NCBI GenBank assembly: GCA_024180945.1
Contig: JAKSGN010000038.1
Location: forward strand, 1,364,001-1,428,000
Direction: 5' to 3'
Length of the DNA stretch: 64,000 bases
DNA from: Macrophomina tecta
Lineage: Eukaryota; Ascomycota; Dothideomycetes; Botryosphaeriales; Botryosphaeriaceae
A program made the position numbers and the translations under genes. The notes below the pieces were generated by a model that saw nothing but the letters and a program-made list of their open reading frames with translations, was not told the DNA's origin and did no database searches. Below are positions 28,336-41,297 of this stretch, piece by piece. Within the stretch, counting starts at the first letter, position 1. Each line of letters opens with the position of its first letter.

Positions 28336-31300
28336 GGTGGCCCTCTCCACTGCCGTTGGCGTGGCTCATGGTGTTGCGCGTCGAGGTGATGCGCTGCAGG
28401 GCCCCGGGCTGAGGGTGGAGGTGATCAGTCACCTAGCCTAGCTACTGCCGGTGAGGCACGGAGTCTCCGCTCGCTGATATTGGCGTGCCTGGCCGGCCAG
28501 CGCTGTTCCCGTTGTGCGACGCGCTCAGAAGCTTTCCGCCTTGCCCGTTGGCTGCTGGCGATCGCTGGAAGTACTTCCGCCGTTCTTGCTGCTGCGGCTG
28601 CTGTGTAACGGCGCTCATCCTCGCAGTGGACCTCCTCCACCCTCATCTCGCTCCTCGCTCTCCTCGCGCAATTAACCTCGAGCCGCGCTGAGCGCCCAAA
28701 TCCTCCATTCTGCCCATCCCGGCGTTCCACTGTCGCCCGCATCTCCCGTGCCACCCGGGCCCGCCGCAGCGGCTCTAGCATCCGGCGCCCCTCCCAGATC
28801 TACCATCCCAGCCCGTCTTCTGGCGCCCTCTTCCATTCTCGGATGGATCCATACTGTGGCCCAGGAAGGCCTGGCCACCAGACACGTCCATGCTCCACCA
28901 GACGCTGAGGTGGCGAATATCTCGTCCCCCCATCCAAGGCGCCGGCGGTCCCACAGCCTGCAGAATGGAGGATGCGCGAGAAAGCCATTGCAAGTGCAAA
29001 CGGAAACCCCACTGCAGTACTGGCGCCCGTGCTTCAAGCCTCCGTCCACAGCCTGGACCGTCCCCGCCAAACGTGTACAAGGATACCACCTGCACCCGCA
29101 CGTCAATACGGACGCTGGCTAGCTCGTGCTCGCTCCCGCCGCTAGCACATCAAGCAGGACGAAGGGGCCCTCCCGAGGCGTATGCACTCTGCAACCGCTG
29201 CGAGCTTCGGACATAGCCCACCACGCCGATCCCGCCAAAACCCCTCATCCCCACGCCCTTGCTCTCCGCCAAGCAGCACAAGCTCTGCATCATCACCTCA
29301 CTGCTACTTCCACCAGAAAGGCGCCCGTCCAGAGTCCCGCGCGATGCCGAAGCTGCGTCCGGGGCGGCGCGGCATGCTGTGACCTGAGCATCTGCTCACC
29401 GCTTGGGCAGTCATGCGTCTAGTCGAGGCTGAAGTCACCAGCATGCCCGTATGTACCAGAGTCACTCCGATCCCCAGCAAAGGGTCGTTCAGGGTCTCTG
29501 CCGTCCCTTCCTGTCATGCTAGAGCCGGATGCCGGCCAATCAACCTCCCAGCGATCCGAAAACTCAATTAGCTCGGCGACCCCTCTTTGATATCAAGGCT
29601 GACCCGCCCGGTTGGGTCTTCAATCTTCCGATCATGGGCTAACGAATTGTGGTGCCTCGATGCCAAACCTTCATTACTGCGTGCTTGGTTGGTCTCCCAG
29701 ACAAACGCTCCATGCGGCCTTTTACGTCCCTTACTCCATGCTCGGATTATCTCTTCGTCATCCACCTATCCGTGGCCTCAAGTACGCTGGTGCGGTATTT
29801 TCTGCACTTCGATGCCCCAAAATGCGCTGCGCCGGGCTTTCGGTCGAGCCAGAATGCTGGCAATCGCAGGGCCTGGCTTGTTTTGACCGGTTGCTGGAAG
29901 TGGACTAAAGGCAGACGGCAGATATCACCTTGCCGTGTTCCTCCAACCCAATGAGAGCTCACGCGAACACCCTTGGATGCAGCTCGGCAACGCACCCCTA
30001 CAAACGGCTACGGGCCGCTGTTGACCCCAAATCATTTCGCTTACCGCCTGCCACGAATCCTGCCTGTCTCAATGTATCCTGCACTGTGCCATTCGCACCC
30101 TCCTGGATAAGAGGCCCACAATGCAATTGAGATCGCATGCTGTACGCAGCACCACCCACATTAGCCGACCTCCGCTCCTCCGCGTTTGCAATGGCAGCCT
30201 TGACGGCCAACCCTGCCCGACGAAAATACGTGTCCATTCTTGAGCCCCCGCTGGTCGCCGATCCTTCCCGGCACTTGTCGCTATTATCCGACGGCGTCAA
30301 ACCTGCATCAGCTTGCCGCAAGTTGGCTGCCCGCATCCTTATCCATGGTGCCTGCTACCTGGAATTCCTGGATTTGCCCTGGGCCGGTCCTTTCTTTTCC
30401 ACCGAACACCTGTTCTTTCAAGGCCCTAGGCCCTTTACGCGATCGCACTGCACACACAGAGTAATCATCATGTTCTGATGGGCCTTCCAAGAGGATGAGA
30501 GAAATCAGCTGTGCGAAACATCGCTAACGCCATCAGCACCGTCTCCCGCAGGTGTCGGCTCCATTGCCCCTCGTAACTACGAGTTCTTGCAGTTCATCCG
30601 TGTAGGCGGGGGTCGTAATGAGCTTCAAGGCTATTGACCATCAAAAACTCGATCAACAACTGACTTGATCATCGTGACAGAAGGCCATCGCCGATCGAAT
30701 TACCCGGATATGAAATTGCATGCAAGCAACAATATTCGGAGATGCAAGCTTTAGCTCGACCGCGGGAATGACTGACTGCTGGTTTCTCATTCGTGTGTTG
30801 ACCGATTCTCCGGCATCAACGGTGCGCACACGTGCGGTGCCTTAACGGAATTGTTTAAGACATGATTTCTCGATGAGGCTATGGATGCTCGTGCCTGGCG
30901 TCATCACACCAAAACTTCTCGCGCCTCCTGACCCAGAAGAACCTTTAGCTCTCTCGCCGTTGAAGTGGTGGCAAGCATTTAGCTGCGGCAGGAGCCTGAT
31001 TGGGCTCAATCGATGAGTCTTAGCAGCAAGAAGGAGAATGAGGCTGACGAATACAACGCTTATGACGACACTCTCAACGTCGTATCCCCAACCTCGCGCG
31101 ACCTTCCTCCCTACGTAGTACGATGTACGTCAGCCCTTTGGTAGCAAACCCAACCTTTCCCCCGCATCGTGGCTGAGGTCCGAGCCCAGTCCGCGACCAT
31201 ACAGCAAGGATGGACATCATGATCTCGTTCCAATGCCTCGATTTTGGCCACCATTTCTCATCGGCGCCCACCGTCACGGAAAGGTCTGGCCCAGCCAACC

Positions 31301-31950
31301 CATCTTCACGACTCATGACGAGCCATCAATTCACCCCCACCAAAATAAAAAAAATCCCCACCACTGCCCCACTCCCCCATTGGCACCCTTTTGCTTCGCT
31401 CATCCCGCATGACAAGACCTTCCCACCCGGCACGCTTCGGACCACGGCACGGACGTGGATCATCAGCAGGTGACAACCCATCAAAACGGGTCTGGCCCGG
31501 TGGCGCGGGTGATGGACAAAGGGGCAGCAGCGTGCCCTCTTTCTGCACTAGAGATAACGACCTTACTACCCCAAAATGTACTGACCGTGATTCGTTTATC
31601 GCCACCTCATGGGTTTGGCGCAACAAGTAGCTATAGATGCACTAAGATGTCGTGAACTGAAAGAGGCTAAGTCGGTGGTGGTAGATTGATGCAGCGTAGG
31701 GCGACAACCTTTACTAACGAAGCGATGCGCTGCATGTATTCTTGCGTCGCCCTTTTCTGTGAGTCTCTCCCCCGGCCTTAGCTGTGACCCCGGCTCGAGG
31801 AGGGGTTCGTTGCCCGAGGCCCACTATTGTATCGGTGTCTCAGGCCCTGCCGGAGGGCGACCTGGTCGTAGTCTGTTCGTTTGCGGTTAGCTGAGATTTG
31901 TCGCCATTTGCACAGCCCTGGAGTTCCGCGGGTTCCGTTCGGTCTTGACC

Positions 31951-31970
31951 TTTCTTTCTTTCTTTCTCTC

Positions 31971-32007
<37 letters not shown>

Positions 32008-32008
32008 T
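31951..32008. repeat. TTTC/TTTTC microsatellite and poly-T
   Basis: Repeated TTTC units pass into TTTTC units and end in 18 T. The stretch is a pure pyrimidine tract on the plus strand. Confidence 0.9.
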
Positions 32009-35000
32009 AAGCTCATGGCTATCAATCCGCCTGCGTCATGCAGCTCTGCCTGAAGGTGAAATCGCTTGATCTGTTCTAGTCCTGGTGTCTATGAAGTATT
32101 AATGTAAAAGCTGGTCGGCATATGAATTCGAACTAGCCCTCAAGGAGATTGCGGCTCCTTCAGTCCTGGCTGATATGGACTACGTGCACAATCCGTGCAG
32201 CATAGCGCGGGCTAAGGATGAGCATTGTGCCGCAACATTACAGCACTCAAAATTTCAACATCGGACCCAGCACATATTCGCGACGAAAGGAAATAGAGCC
32301 CCGTCAGAAATTAGAGAGATCTAGCCGGTCCGCGGTAGATCGCGCTAGCGGATCTTCCGATCCTTATTCCCTGGTGACCAGGCCTCCTTCCTCTCGCATC
32401 ACATTGCCAAATAGATCAATTGCGGACAGTCCTACTCAAGGTTCTTTCTATTCTTTTCCTCCAGCGCCTGGAAGATGGGGCAATCGGAAGCCTGTGGGCC
32501 CCCATATGATCTCATAGGTATGCGATTGTCCTATCACAATTTTCGCGGCGGCAAGCGCGGTTAGTGAAAAATTGGTATTGGTCAATTCCTTGTGTTTGCC
32601 AATTCAGGGAATACTGTCGCTTAAACGATGCCGGATGGCTGTGGAAGGGAAGAATCTACAAGGTAGTGTAGTTGATAAACATCGTGGCGGTACCATGTAT
32701 GCAGGACGTTGAAGTGAAAGTGACAGGTCTCATTCTGGAAGAGTTGTGAAGACTTTCTGCAATCTTCTCTGGGGATTTTGCGATTGACAGTTGTCTCACT
32801 AGGCTCTTCGGATTATTTCAGCGTAGTGTCTACATTTACTCTTGTACTGTATCGGACTTTGCGCCCGCGAGCGCTGACTACCATGTTGTCTCTTGACGCT
32901 TAACCTGGCTCAAATTGCTGTAAATAATGAACACTCGTGGTTCTACCTAGGGTGGACCAGAAATATTCCACGCCCTCCGCCTTCGTCAGGTTTTCTTACT
33001 CAAGTTATCACAAGTTGGGGTGTGTTTTGTTGTTGTTGGGGGGGGGTGTTTTTTAAAAAAAAAAAAAGCTTCCATCTCCAAGCCCACGATCCTTATCAGG
33101 CAGGCACCGAATCTCCCTTGCTACGCTCCTCCAAATCAAGACTCACTTGCCGCAAACCTGAATCCGCCTTCCCATGCCAACATCCCACAGCCTGCTCTCT
33201 CAATCACCACCTCCCTCTTCCATGCCCCTCTCTTCTCCCCTCCCATAAACCTGGTTCTTATTCCAACAACCACATACCCCCGTGCATCCGGCGCCGCATC
33301 TCACTCCCGTCACGCCAACCACCGTGGCCGCGTACGCCCGCCCAACCCACACAGAACTCCCATCCCAAATCCTTCCACCCGATGATCTGGGCCGCAACCA
33401 CACCATGACCGCAGCTGCTGCAGCTGCAGCGCCGCGGAGCACGACCCCTTTGCACCATATCCCCGCGGCTAACTACTGCAGCGCGCCGGCATATATGGTG
33501 TTTCACAGCATGCCGCCATCTCCGCCCGTGCCTGTTTCCCTCCCGCTCCTTCCCTCTTTCCTTTCTTCCTCCGGTATGGGCCATTGGGCCGTGGTGGCAG
33601 AGAACAAGTTACGCGCGTGCCTCGGAGGTGGTGCCTACGTCGGCTGGGTGTGGCGGGGGTTATTTGCGCGGTGCGTGCTGCGGTACCGGTGCGTATGCCG
33701 TGGGCCGGGGGGCGTTTGTTGTCGCTATGCGCGGTTAGGCGGGCGATGAAGGGTATTTGTTTGTCGCTACGGGCGGGTTAGAAATGGTTCGGATTGATAT
33801 GGGTAGTGAGGCCAAGGGTGGCTATGGGTCCGACGGTGGAAGGGGACTGCGGATGGCTTTTGGTTGCGCGGACGGGATGCCGACGGCAGTCGGCGTGGAG
33901 CGGGCGGTCTGCGGAGTGTTCTATTTGGTGAGCTGGCTCTTGTTCTTGGAAGGGAATGGCCTCGGCTGTGTAAATGTCTCTGCTTGTTGACCAGCGTCTC
34001 CATTCACATCTGCTCCTCAGGGAGAAAACCCCCTCAAGGCAGCAGCAGAACTGAAATGGCAGGCTCGATTCTGAGTGAGAAAGAAGCATGTTTCCCCCAA
34101 AAAAGAAAGAAAGAAAAGAACTTAACAAAAAAGATGCCAGCACCAAGTCTCGGTGAGCTGAGGTATGTAAGCCGAGTCAGCAGTGTCCCTTGTATCGTCT
34201 CGCCGGAACTGATAACTGGTGCAGTGATTTGTCCACTCGTACGGGGACCACTGATGCAAGAAACGAAAGGTAGCTACTGGTGGGCCGGGGTTCGAGACAG
34301 ACGAAGGCAAAACAGACGGTCCCGCAAGAGTCTGTCTACTCAACTTGGGAGTGTCCAGAGTCTGCAAGCCTGTCTTTTCATCGTGGCGGACGGCGTCTGG
34401 CCCCGAAATCGGGTAGTTTTGCTCTCTTGTTAGCTGGCCTCCCCACTCGGTCATATTAAAGAACAATTTGTAGTGAAAGATCTAGTTTGGTTGCTAGTAT
34501 TGATGTGCAACTGATTTTTAGCAAATTTCCGAAAAGGGACATGTGACGTACAGTACGCGTCTATGGACGCATACGAGCGTGCGACGAGCACAGGCGGCTC
34601 TATGGTACTCCTAACACATTAGAGTAAGATCTCTTCGTAGGCGCTCAGGCTACTATGACAAGAGATTACAGTGAACCCATTTCGTGACGGAGAATGAAGT
34701 GCAAAATTTAATGTAGGTGGCTTTGGGGCTCACCAATACTATTCTGTTTTTCTGAGCGTTCGTCGTCATTCGAAGGCGATTATCCACCGAATCCGCGCAG
34801 TTTCGGGAACTTCAGGTCTATGGTTTACTCCGGCAGCGCATACTCTTCAACTGGCTGGATCCGGCCAAGTAGACTGCGGAAGATGGTTTCATCCGTACTT
34901 CGAGGTTTTCAAGGCATGGCGAGCTCATCGAGAACTTCTTGTCAAGCAAGCACCTTGTGAGTTAGTGAATGTCTTACAGTATGCTACACAACCATCAGAA

Positions 35001-35316
35001 TATAAGAGCGGAAAGACGATGAAACTCACAATTTATCATGATATGACGTCTCATGATGTTCCTGGCTTACTAGTCATCATCGTACCATGACGGATCTTCC
35101 AAGAATTGCCAAATGTCGATGTACCCTTCTACCAGTTTCATATACCTGCAAAACGCCACCCGCTTAAGATCCATTGTTAAGGAGACAAAGAAAAAGCCAG
35201 CCACCCCAAATCAAATGCGCCTTCGAACCATCTATGCGCCATGATACCAACCTTGGGTGAGCATGCACGCTTGGAAATGCGAAATCTTTCGGCAACGAAG
35301 CCCCCACAAGTATAAA

Positions 35317-36635
35317 TCATTCTAGGATCTTCTTCCAGCCATCCTTCATAATCGCCCTGCGCCCATCCTCGGAGACGCCGACTCGGAATCTCTCCCAACG
35401 CGCGTCCTGCCCGGCACCAATGACCAGCAGCTCTGTGTCATTCAGCCAACCGATTACACCTTTAGGCGGGCGGCCACCGGCAACGCCCTGAATTGGAGTA
35501 TTCCAGTTCAAGCCTCCTCCTGCAGCGCCGGATGTGTTGCCAACAGCAGTGGCATTGGTACCCCGACGCGCACTTATGGCAGACAACTCAGGCTCATCAC
35601 CAATCTCAAACTTTGCAGAAGCGTTAGAGTAGACATCTGAGAAGATACGTGGGACCATGGGGATCTTGGAGAAAAAGCCCCACTTCGATGCATGAGAAGG
35701 GTCAGCAGCACCGTTGCCGGATTCGAGAGCACCACCAAAGTCACTGCTGATGCTTCCGGGACGACCTGATGAAGAAGGGCGGGGCGAGGCATTGGGAAGG
35801 TCGAATATGTGGAGAGTGCCCGTGTCTGACGTCACAGCCATAAATGCATTTGATGGCGAGAGAGCAATAGAGAAGATGGTGGCACCTTCAACACCACGCC
35901 TGAACTCCCCGAGCTTTGCACAGCTGCCAACACTCCACAGACGAATGAGTGTGCCATGCTCACTGGCTGTAGCGATTATGGTTCCGTCTGGGCTGAGCGA
36001 GAGGGCGCGTAGAGAGTTCGAGTGGGCGGGGATGATACTGACGTTCCGAGTGGAGAGCTCGAGAACCTGGACCTGGCCGGGCGTGCGGCCGGGGAAGACA
36101 ACAATATCTTTGTTCAGGCAGCACAGACCCCAAGGGTTATTGGTTGTCTCGTACTCTTTGATCTTCTCGGGACGAGCGGAGAGCTTGTAGAGGTGGATAC
36201 TATTGAGCAAAACGGCGATGACGTATTGCTGGCTTATGCGGACGCGCTGGACAGGAGTGCGTAGCTCGAAGGTGAGAGTGGGCTTCGCCTTTTCTTCGTC
36301 CCATAGGATGATCTAGCAGCGCCGAGGCGGACCTGTTTTAGACACTCCAGTTCTTTAGCTTCAAAGGGTTGCGGGCGACAAGTGCTCACCTTGTTCTGGG
36401 CAAACTTGGGGCTCTTGCCACCTCCGACGAGAGCGAGATAGTTTGTTTTGCCGATCATCTCGACGCAGCCCAAGCCTTGGCCCAAATCGCGCACCTTTTG
36501 AACCTTGCAGGTGAGGGCATCGTAGATGCGGAAGCCGTCCTCGAGGGCAACGCTGAAGTAGGAGACGTCGCTGTTGTAGGCCACGGACAGGGCGGGTGGC
36601 GGGGGCGAATCGTCTATAGTGGCTCGCGTGTTCAT
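35317..36635 (-). CDS. hsv2: PROPPIN phosphoinositide-binding beta-propeller (Hsv2 type)
   Basis: This is a seven-bladed WD40-like propeller of the Atg18 family that binds PI3P/PI(3,5)P2 on endosomal and autophagic membranes. Two exons (36635-36390 and 36312-35317) around a 77-nt intron give 413 aa. The start MNTRATIDD and the block YLALVGGGKSPKFAQNK followed by IILWDEEKAKP are typical of the fungal Hsv2 branch rather than Atg18 proper. The lipid-binding motif is intact as EFRRG, followed by VEGATIFSIALSPSNAFMAV. A long low-complexity insertion (about residues 260-340, Ser/Gly/Asn-rich) interrupts the last blades. The gene is divergent from the septin gene with 427 bp between the start codons. 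Known roles of the family in micro- or selective autophagy are inferred here. Confidence 0.88.
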
Positions 36636-37062
36636 TGCGGCGTTGGGGTGGAGAGGGACAGCGGCGGGCAGCGGGCGGTGATGGAAGAGATGCGGTGCTG
36701 GACGCACTGAGCGTGGCCAGCTCCGTGGGGCGCGAGCTTGGGCGCGGGTCGTGACACGCAGCTCCTCCACGCGGCGGGCGGGTTCTGGAACAACGTAAGG
36801 CCGGGCTGCCCATCCCTGCCGCTTCCAGGAGCAGCGGAGGGACCCTTTGGAAATTAGGGGGAAGGAGCGGCCGACGACTCTCCACTGCCTTCTCCATCAC
36901 CGCGACCTCAGCGTCCTCCTGTCCCTCCGCCCACCGCACACGGCACCACCTCTTCCGCCGCGCCCTCAATTGACGCCGACAGTCGCTCGCTCCGTGCAGT
37001 CCTCGGCTCATTGACATTCATCCCCCCACAACCTCGCCGGGCTCCGCCTGATCTCGCCCAAC
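36636..37062. promoter_or_regulatory. shared promoter region of hsv2 and septin
   Basis: The 427 bp between the divergent start codons must hold both promoters. The right half is C-rich with few purines near the septin start, as is common in fungal leaders. No clear TATA box was seen on either side. Confidence 0.5.
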
Positions 37063-38611
37063 ATGAACGCCGTACGATCATCCCTGCCCTGTCCCAAACT
37101 CCGCGCTGCAATGCGCCACCGCCGAGCGCACTCCATTCCTGCAGAATCGCTGACCGGTGCTTCAAAAGATCAAGATCCGCAGGAAGAAGAATGTCAAGAA
37201 GGGTATCCAGTTCTGTCTGATGGTCTGTGGTGCATCAGGCACTGGTACGTCTCCGCCGACAACGTGTACTCCCGCGCCCAATCACCGCAGCTGACAACCG
37301 TCTTCCAATCAGGTCGCACTACCTTCGTCAACACCCTTACCGGCCAGAATGTTCTGAACCACAAGGACTCGGACGATCCGTCCAATGCCCACGTTGAGGA
37401 GGGCGTCCGGATAAAGCCCATCACTGTCGGTACGGTTCCAGATCACTGTGCGGCTCGCTGCGGCCTGTCCGCAACCAAAAGAATTTCACTAAGCGCGGTT
37501 CCTAGAATTAGAGCTCGACGAGGAGGGAACTCGCATTTCTCTCACCATCGTCGATACCCCCGGTTTTGGTGACCAGATCGACAATGAGGCCAGGTACGGA
37601 TCGGAATATTCCAGTGCATGACGGACGCCTTTGTTTACTGACATGCGCACAGCTTTGGCGAGATTGTTGGTTACCTCGAGCGCCAGTATGACGATATTCT
37701 TGCCGAGGAGTCGCGTATCAAGCGTAACCCCCGCTTCCGCGACAACCGTGTCCACGTCCTTCTCTACTTCATCACTCCTACCGGCCATGGGTATTTGCTT
37801 CCGCTTCCATTGCATTTTAGAGGCAGCCGCTAACTTCGAACTCCAGTCTCCGTGAACTCGACATCGAGCTGATGAAGCGCCTGTCGCCCCGCGTCAACGT
37901 CATCCCTGTCATTGGAAAGGCCGATTCCCTTACTCCCGCAGAGCTTGCTGAGTTCAAGAAGCTTGTCATGGAGGATATTGAGCACTACCGCATCCCCGTG
38001 TACAACTTTCCCTACGACATCGAGGAGGACGACGAGGACACGGTCGAGGAGAACGCTGAGTTGAGAGGCCTCATGCCCTTCGCCATTGTTGGCTCGGAAG
38101 ATTTTGTGGAGGTCGGTGGCAAGAAGGTTCGTGCGAGGCAATACCCCTGGGGTGTCGTCGAGGTCGAGAACCCAAGGCACTCGGATTTCCTGGCCGTGAG
38201 GAGCGCTCTTCTGCATAGCCACCTGGCAGATCTTAAGGAAATCACCCACGACTTCCTGTACGAGAACTACCGTACCGAGAAGCTGTCCAAGAGCGTCGAG
38301 GGTGGTGCTGCTGCGTAAGTTTACCTCTTTCTGCATAAAATGAAGAACAAGCACTAACAATCTTCAGCGATTCCTCGATGAACCCCGAAGACCTGGCCTC
38401 CCAATCTGTGCGCCTAAAGGAGGAGCAGCTCCGCCGCGAAGAGGAGAAGCTGCGCGAGATCGAGATCAAGGTCCAGCGCGAGATCCAGGAGAAGAGACAG
38501 GAGCTGCTGGCACGCGAAAGCCAGCTCAAGGAGATCGAGGCACGGATGCACAGGGAGCAGAGCCAGGCGCTCAACTCGGAGGCGGCCGAAACGCCCGAGG
38601 AGGCAGCTTAA
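37063..38611 (+). CDS. cdc11: septin, Cdc11/AspA group
   Basis: This is a filament-forming septin of the cell cortex and septum ring. Seven exons (37063-37071, 37169-37244, 37313-37429, 37506-37593, 37653-37790, 37847-38314, 38368-38611) give 379 aa. The first coding exon is only nine bases (Met-Asn-Ala). The P-loop is GASGTGRTTF, with Arg in place of the usual Lys; yeast Cdc11 shows the same substitution, which helps place this protein. G3 is DTPGFGD, G4 is GKADSLT (AKAD type), and the septin unique element includes FLYENYRTEKLS. A C-terminal coiled coil (LKEEQLRREEEKLREIEIK onwards) ends in an Ala/Glu tail. The Aspergillus nidulans orthologue would be aspA. Confidence 0.9.
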
Positions 38612-41297
38612 GCGCATGCAACGACGAATGGGGGGTAATGGTTATGGGGTTGTACCAGTACTGGCTTTTTTCCTTTTTGAAGCGCGGATTCCCCCACTAC
38701 ATGGTGAATCCGACAAAACTTTCTAACGCAGCAGGTGCAGGGAGCAGCTTTTAAAGATATCAGGGTTCTTCTTTCTTACTCGAAGACGGTGGGAAACTGG
38801 GAGACTCTGCTTGCCAAAGAAACAACTCGTCTTCTTTTCTTCCGACCGAAAAGGGACGCCGGCCCAACCCTCCTTTTTCCGCCTGTTTTCCTATGTCGAC
38901 TCCGCCATCATTGGGGGGAAGGAATACAACCCTCTTCTGCTCTTCCCTCCTTTCCTCTCTGTCTTGGCTCTTTTCTCTCTAAACCTTAGTACCCTCTTCT
39001 TGACTTATTCCCCGACTTTCTTAAGTTCTGATATGTAGTTAGCCTTTTAGTAATCGGTTGAAGTAGCGAATGAGTCTTGAGTTGACGTTGCAAATAAAAT
39101 ATATGTGTGTGCGTATGTATGAATGTATGTGCGTGGCCGCTTGTCTTTTCTTGCCATTCATGCTGCCCGGTCGCGTGTCTCGCGCATGAGCACGAGTAGC
39201 GGTAGATATGCGCGCGCAGACGCGAGTCGGAAGTAGGTGGCCTTACTCGGTGCTCGAGTCACGCTCACTCTGTTATCACATCCTCGTCAATTGTTGAGTA
39301 TCATTTTTTTTTTTGTCCGATTCAAGAGCCGACTGGGCACTGCGCTTATTGTTCATGCGATAGGTGACGCACTTACTATGCGCATAGGACGAGGTGTACT
39401 TGTGTACATACGCGAAGGTCGCTGTCGGCCCGTGTACGCACTATTGCATGCACTGCGAGCGTCACGCATGTATACATACCGGCCATCCGGCCATCGACCG
39501 GTCGGGCTTCCGCTTTGCTGGCCGGGCATCAGTCAGCCAGCCGGCCATTCTACAATGCGCGCTGGCGAAAGAGGGCGGCGCCCTGTCGTCATCGGCGGCA
39601 GCTTCTCGTGCGCTTCGCGTACTCTCGCTATTGTTGGAAATGAGGGAAAAGGGAAAGGGCAAGAAAAGGCGCAGCAAGACCGTCAAGGCAGACGGACTGC
39701 CTGGAAGGGAGTGGGGGGAAGGGAGAAGGAGAAGGAGAAGGAGAGAGCTTGCTTCCGCCTCCCGTCTGTCCGTCTGTTCGTCCGTGCAGCGCCGTCCCGT
39801 CCGTCTCGCATCATGCGTTACCCTTTTGCTCTCCTTCTCCTTCTCCGTCTGGGCTGAGCTGAGCTGATCATACCGGACCGAACCGTCTGCCGCATGTGGC
39901 GTAGCGTCGAAGTAACAAGCGAAGGGCAAGTCAGTGAACCAGTGGTGCAGCGTGGCCGCTTCCTGGAGAGAGGGGAACATCCAGCGAGTCAGCCTCACGA
40001 GTGTGCCTTGTCTCGGAAATTTGAGCAGCGGGAGGGCGGGTAGACGAGAGGCCGAGCATCATTGACGTGGTGTTTCGGGGGGAGAGAGGGAGCGAGAGAG
40101 AGTAACGCGCGATTTAGGAAGAAGCATTGACGGCAAAGCTTGTGCCGTTAGGTGTTCGCGCCTTGCCTTCTTTTTGTCATGCTGTGGTTTCGGATTATGG
40201 CGCCTTTTACCTACCCTTGGAGGGATTGTTGTCAGCGAAACCTTGAGCGAGGTTGTCGTGACGTAGATGGAGTCTTGGAGGCAAGGGCACTGAAACCGCG
40301 TTGGTAGAGCAAGAGAGCGTGGCACACACGGGCCAAGCAGGCCAGTGAGGAGTGAAGGTCATCTCCCGAAGCGGGAGAAGAGTAGCAGCAACAACAAGGA
40401 ATGGGAGTACGTACGTAAAGGGCGAACCCGTCTTCCGAAACGGATGGTCTTTGACTAGTGTTGTGTTCGTGAATTTAAAGTTAAGTAGTATGCAGATGTT
40501 CTGCTCTAGAGGAAATCTATTGAAGGTTGGATAGCGTGGTATCATGCTTATAATAACAGTTTTCCTGTGCGTTACCCATGACATGCCGAAGGGTATCCCG
40601 GTCTGTGATGATGCGAGAAAGATTCTGGAAGGATGACGCGAACAGCAGGTGTAACCGGGCATGCCAAGTAAACAAGCCGTTGAAAATCTCAAGTCTAAGC
40701 CACCATAACTTACGCTGTGCTGCGCCAGTGCCATGAACATGAGAAATTGGGGAAGAGGAAATCATGGTAGAAAGGAAAAAAAAAAAAAAAAAAAGAAGCT
40801 CAAACGCCTTCCGATGCAGAGAGGAAGGTCGGGTGATGAGGCGAGTAAGAAGCAGAGGTGAATAGTAGGGGAAAGCAAGAGCGAGTGATAGACGCAGGGG
40901 GTTGATGCCTCGTCGAAATGAGATGTCTAGGCCAGGCACATACGCGAGAGAGAGCCTGCAAGGCATGCAAGCAAGCATGCGGAACATGAGACCAACCCCG
41001 AAAAGAGAATTTGAAACACATAACCCATCGGTCCTTAGACGATCTCCGTAGCAGGCCCGCTCGTATTGCGTGTTGTCCGTTGTTCCAGCACCAACTGCCC
41101 CTACTTGCCTGGCTCTTCTATGCGCTGCGCCACCCGTCCGGTAAAGCTTTCCATTAGTCGTTGAATCGTAGCCTTCATCCCCGGTTACCGTTGGTTGCTC
41201 GAAAAACCGTCGGTCACAACGCCAAGAATATTATCCAAACACATTAACGCCGCCAAGTGCATATTTTCCAAACGATGAGAATCCACCTTCTTCTAGC
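38612..41297. other. intergenic between convergent genes
   Basis: This 2.7-kb gap lies between two 3' ends, so neither neighbour needs a promoter here. It contains a TATGTG-rich stretch near 39.10-39.13 kb, a short T tract near 39.3 kb, GGAGAA-type repeats near 39.72 kb, and a 19-nt A run at 40776-40794. Minus-strand frames around 40.2-40.76 kb include a possible spliced start (ATG 40764 followed by a GTAAGT donor near 40712), without family support. Confidence 0.4.
40776..40794. repeat. poly-A tract (19 nt)
   Basis: A run of 19 A in the gap between the septin and esterase genes. Confidence 0.85.

Larger units (their letters stand above)
27132..35316. other. 8-kb stretch without a recognisable gene
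   Basis: Between the start of the PQ-loop gene and the 3' end of the PROPPIN gene I find no frame with family resemblance. The part at 27.5-28.7 kb is very GC-rich with long chance frames on both strands. 28.7-30.5 kb is C-rich. 31.95-32.01 kb is a TTTC/TTTTC tract ending in 18 T. 33.1-33.4 kb is C/A-rich like a fungal 5' leader and is followed by ATG 33404, opening an Ala-rich frame without other support. 34.4-35.3 kb is AT-richer. No tRNA, rRNA or transposon ends were recognised. Confidence 0.45.

Noticed and set aside
27571..28441. Overlapping frames of 140-240 aa on both strands
   Set aside because: The stretch is extremely GC-rich, so stop codons are rare in all frames. Composition is not protein-like.
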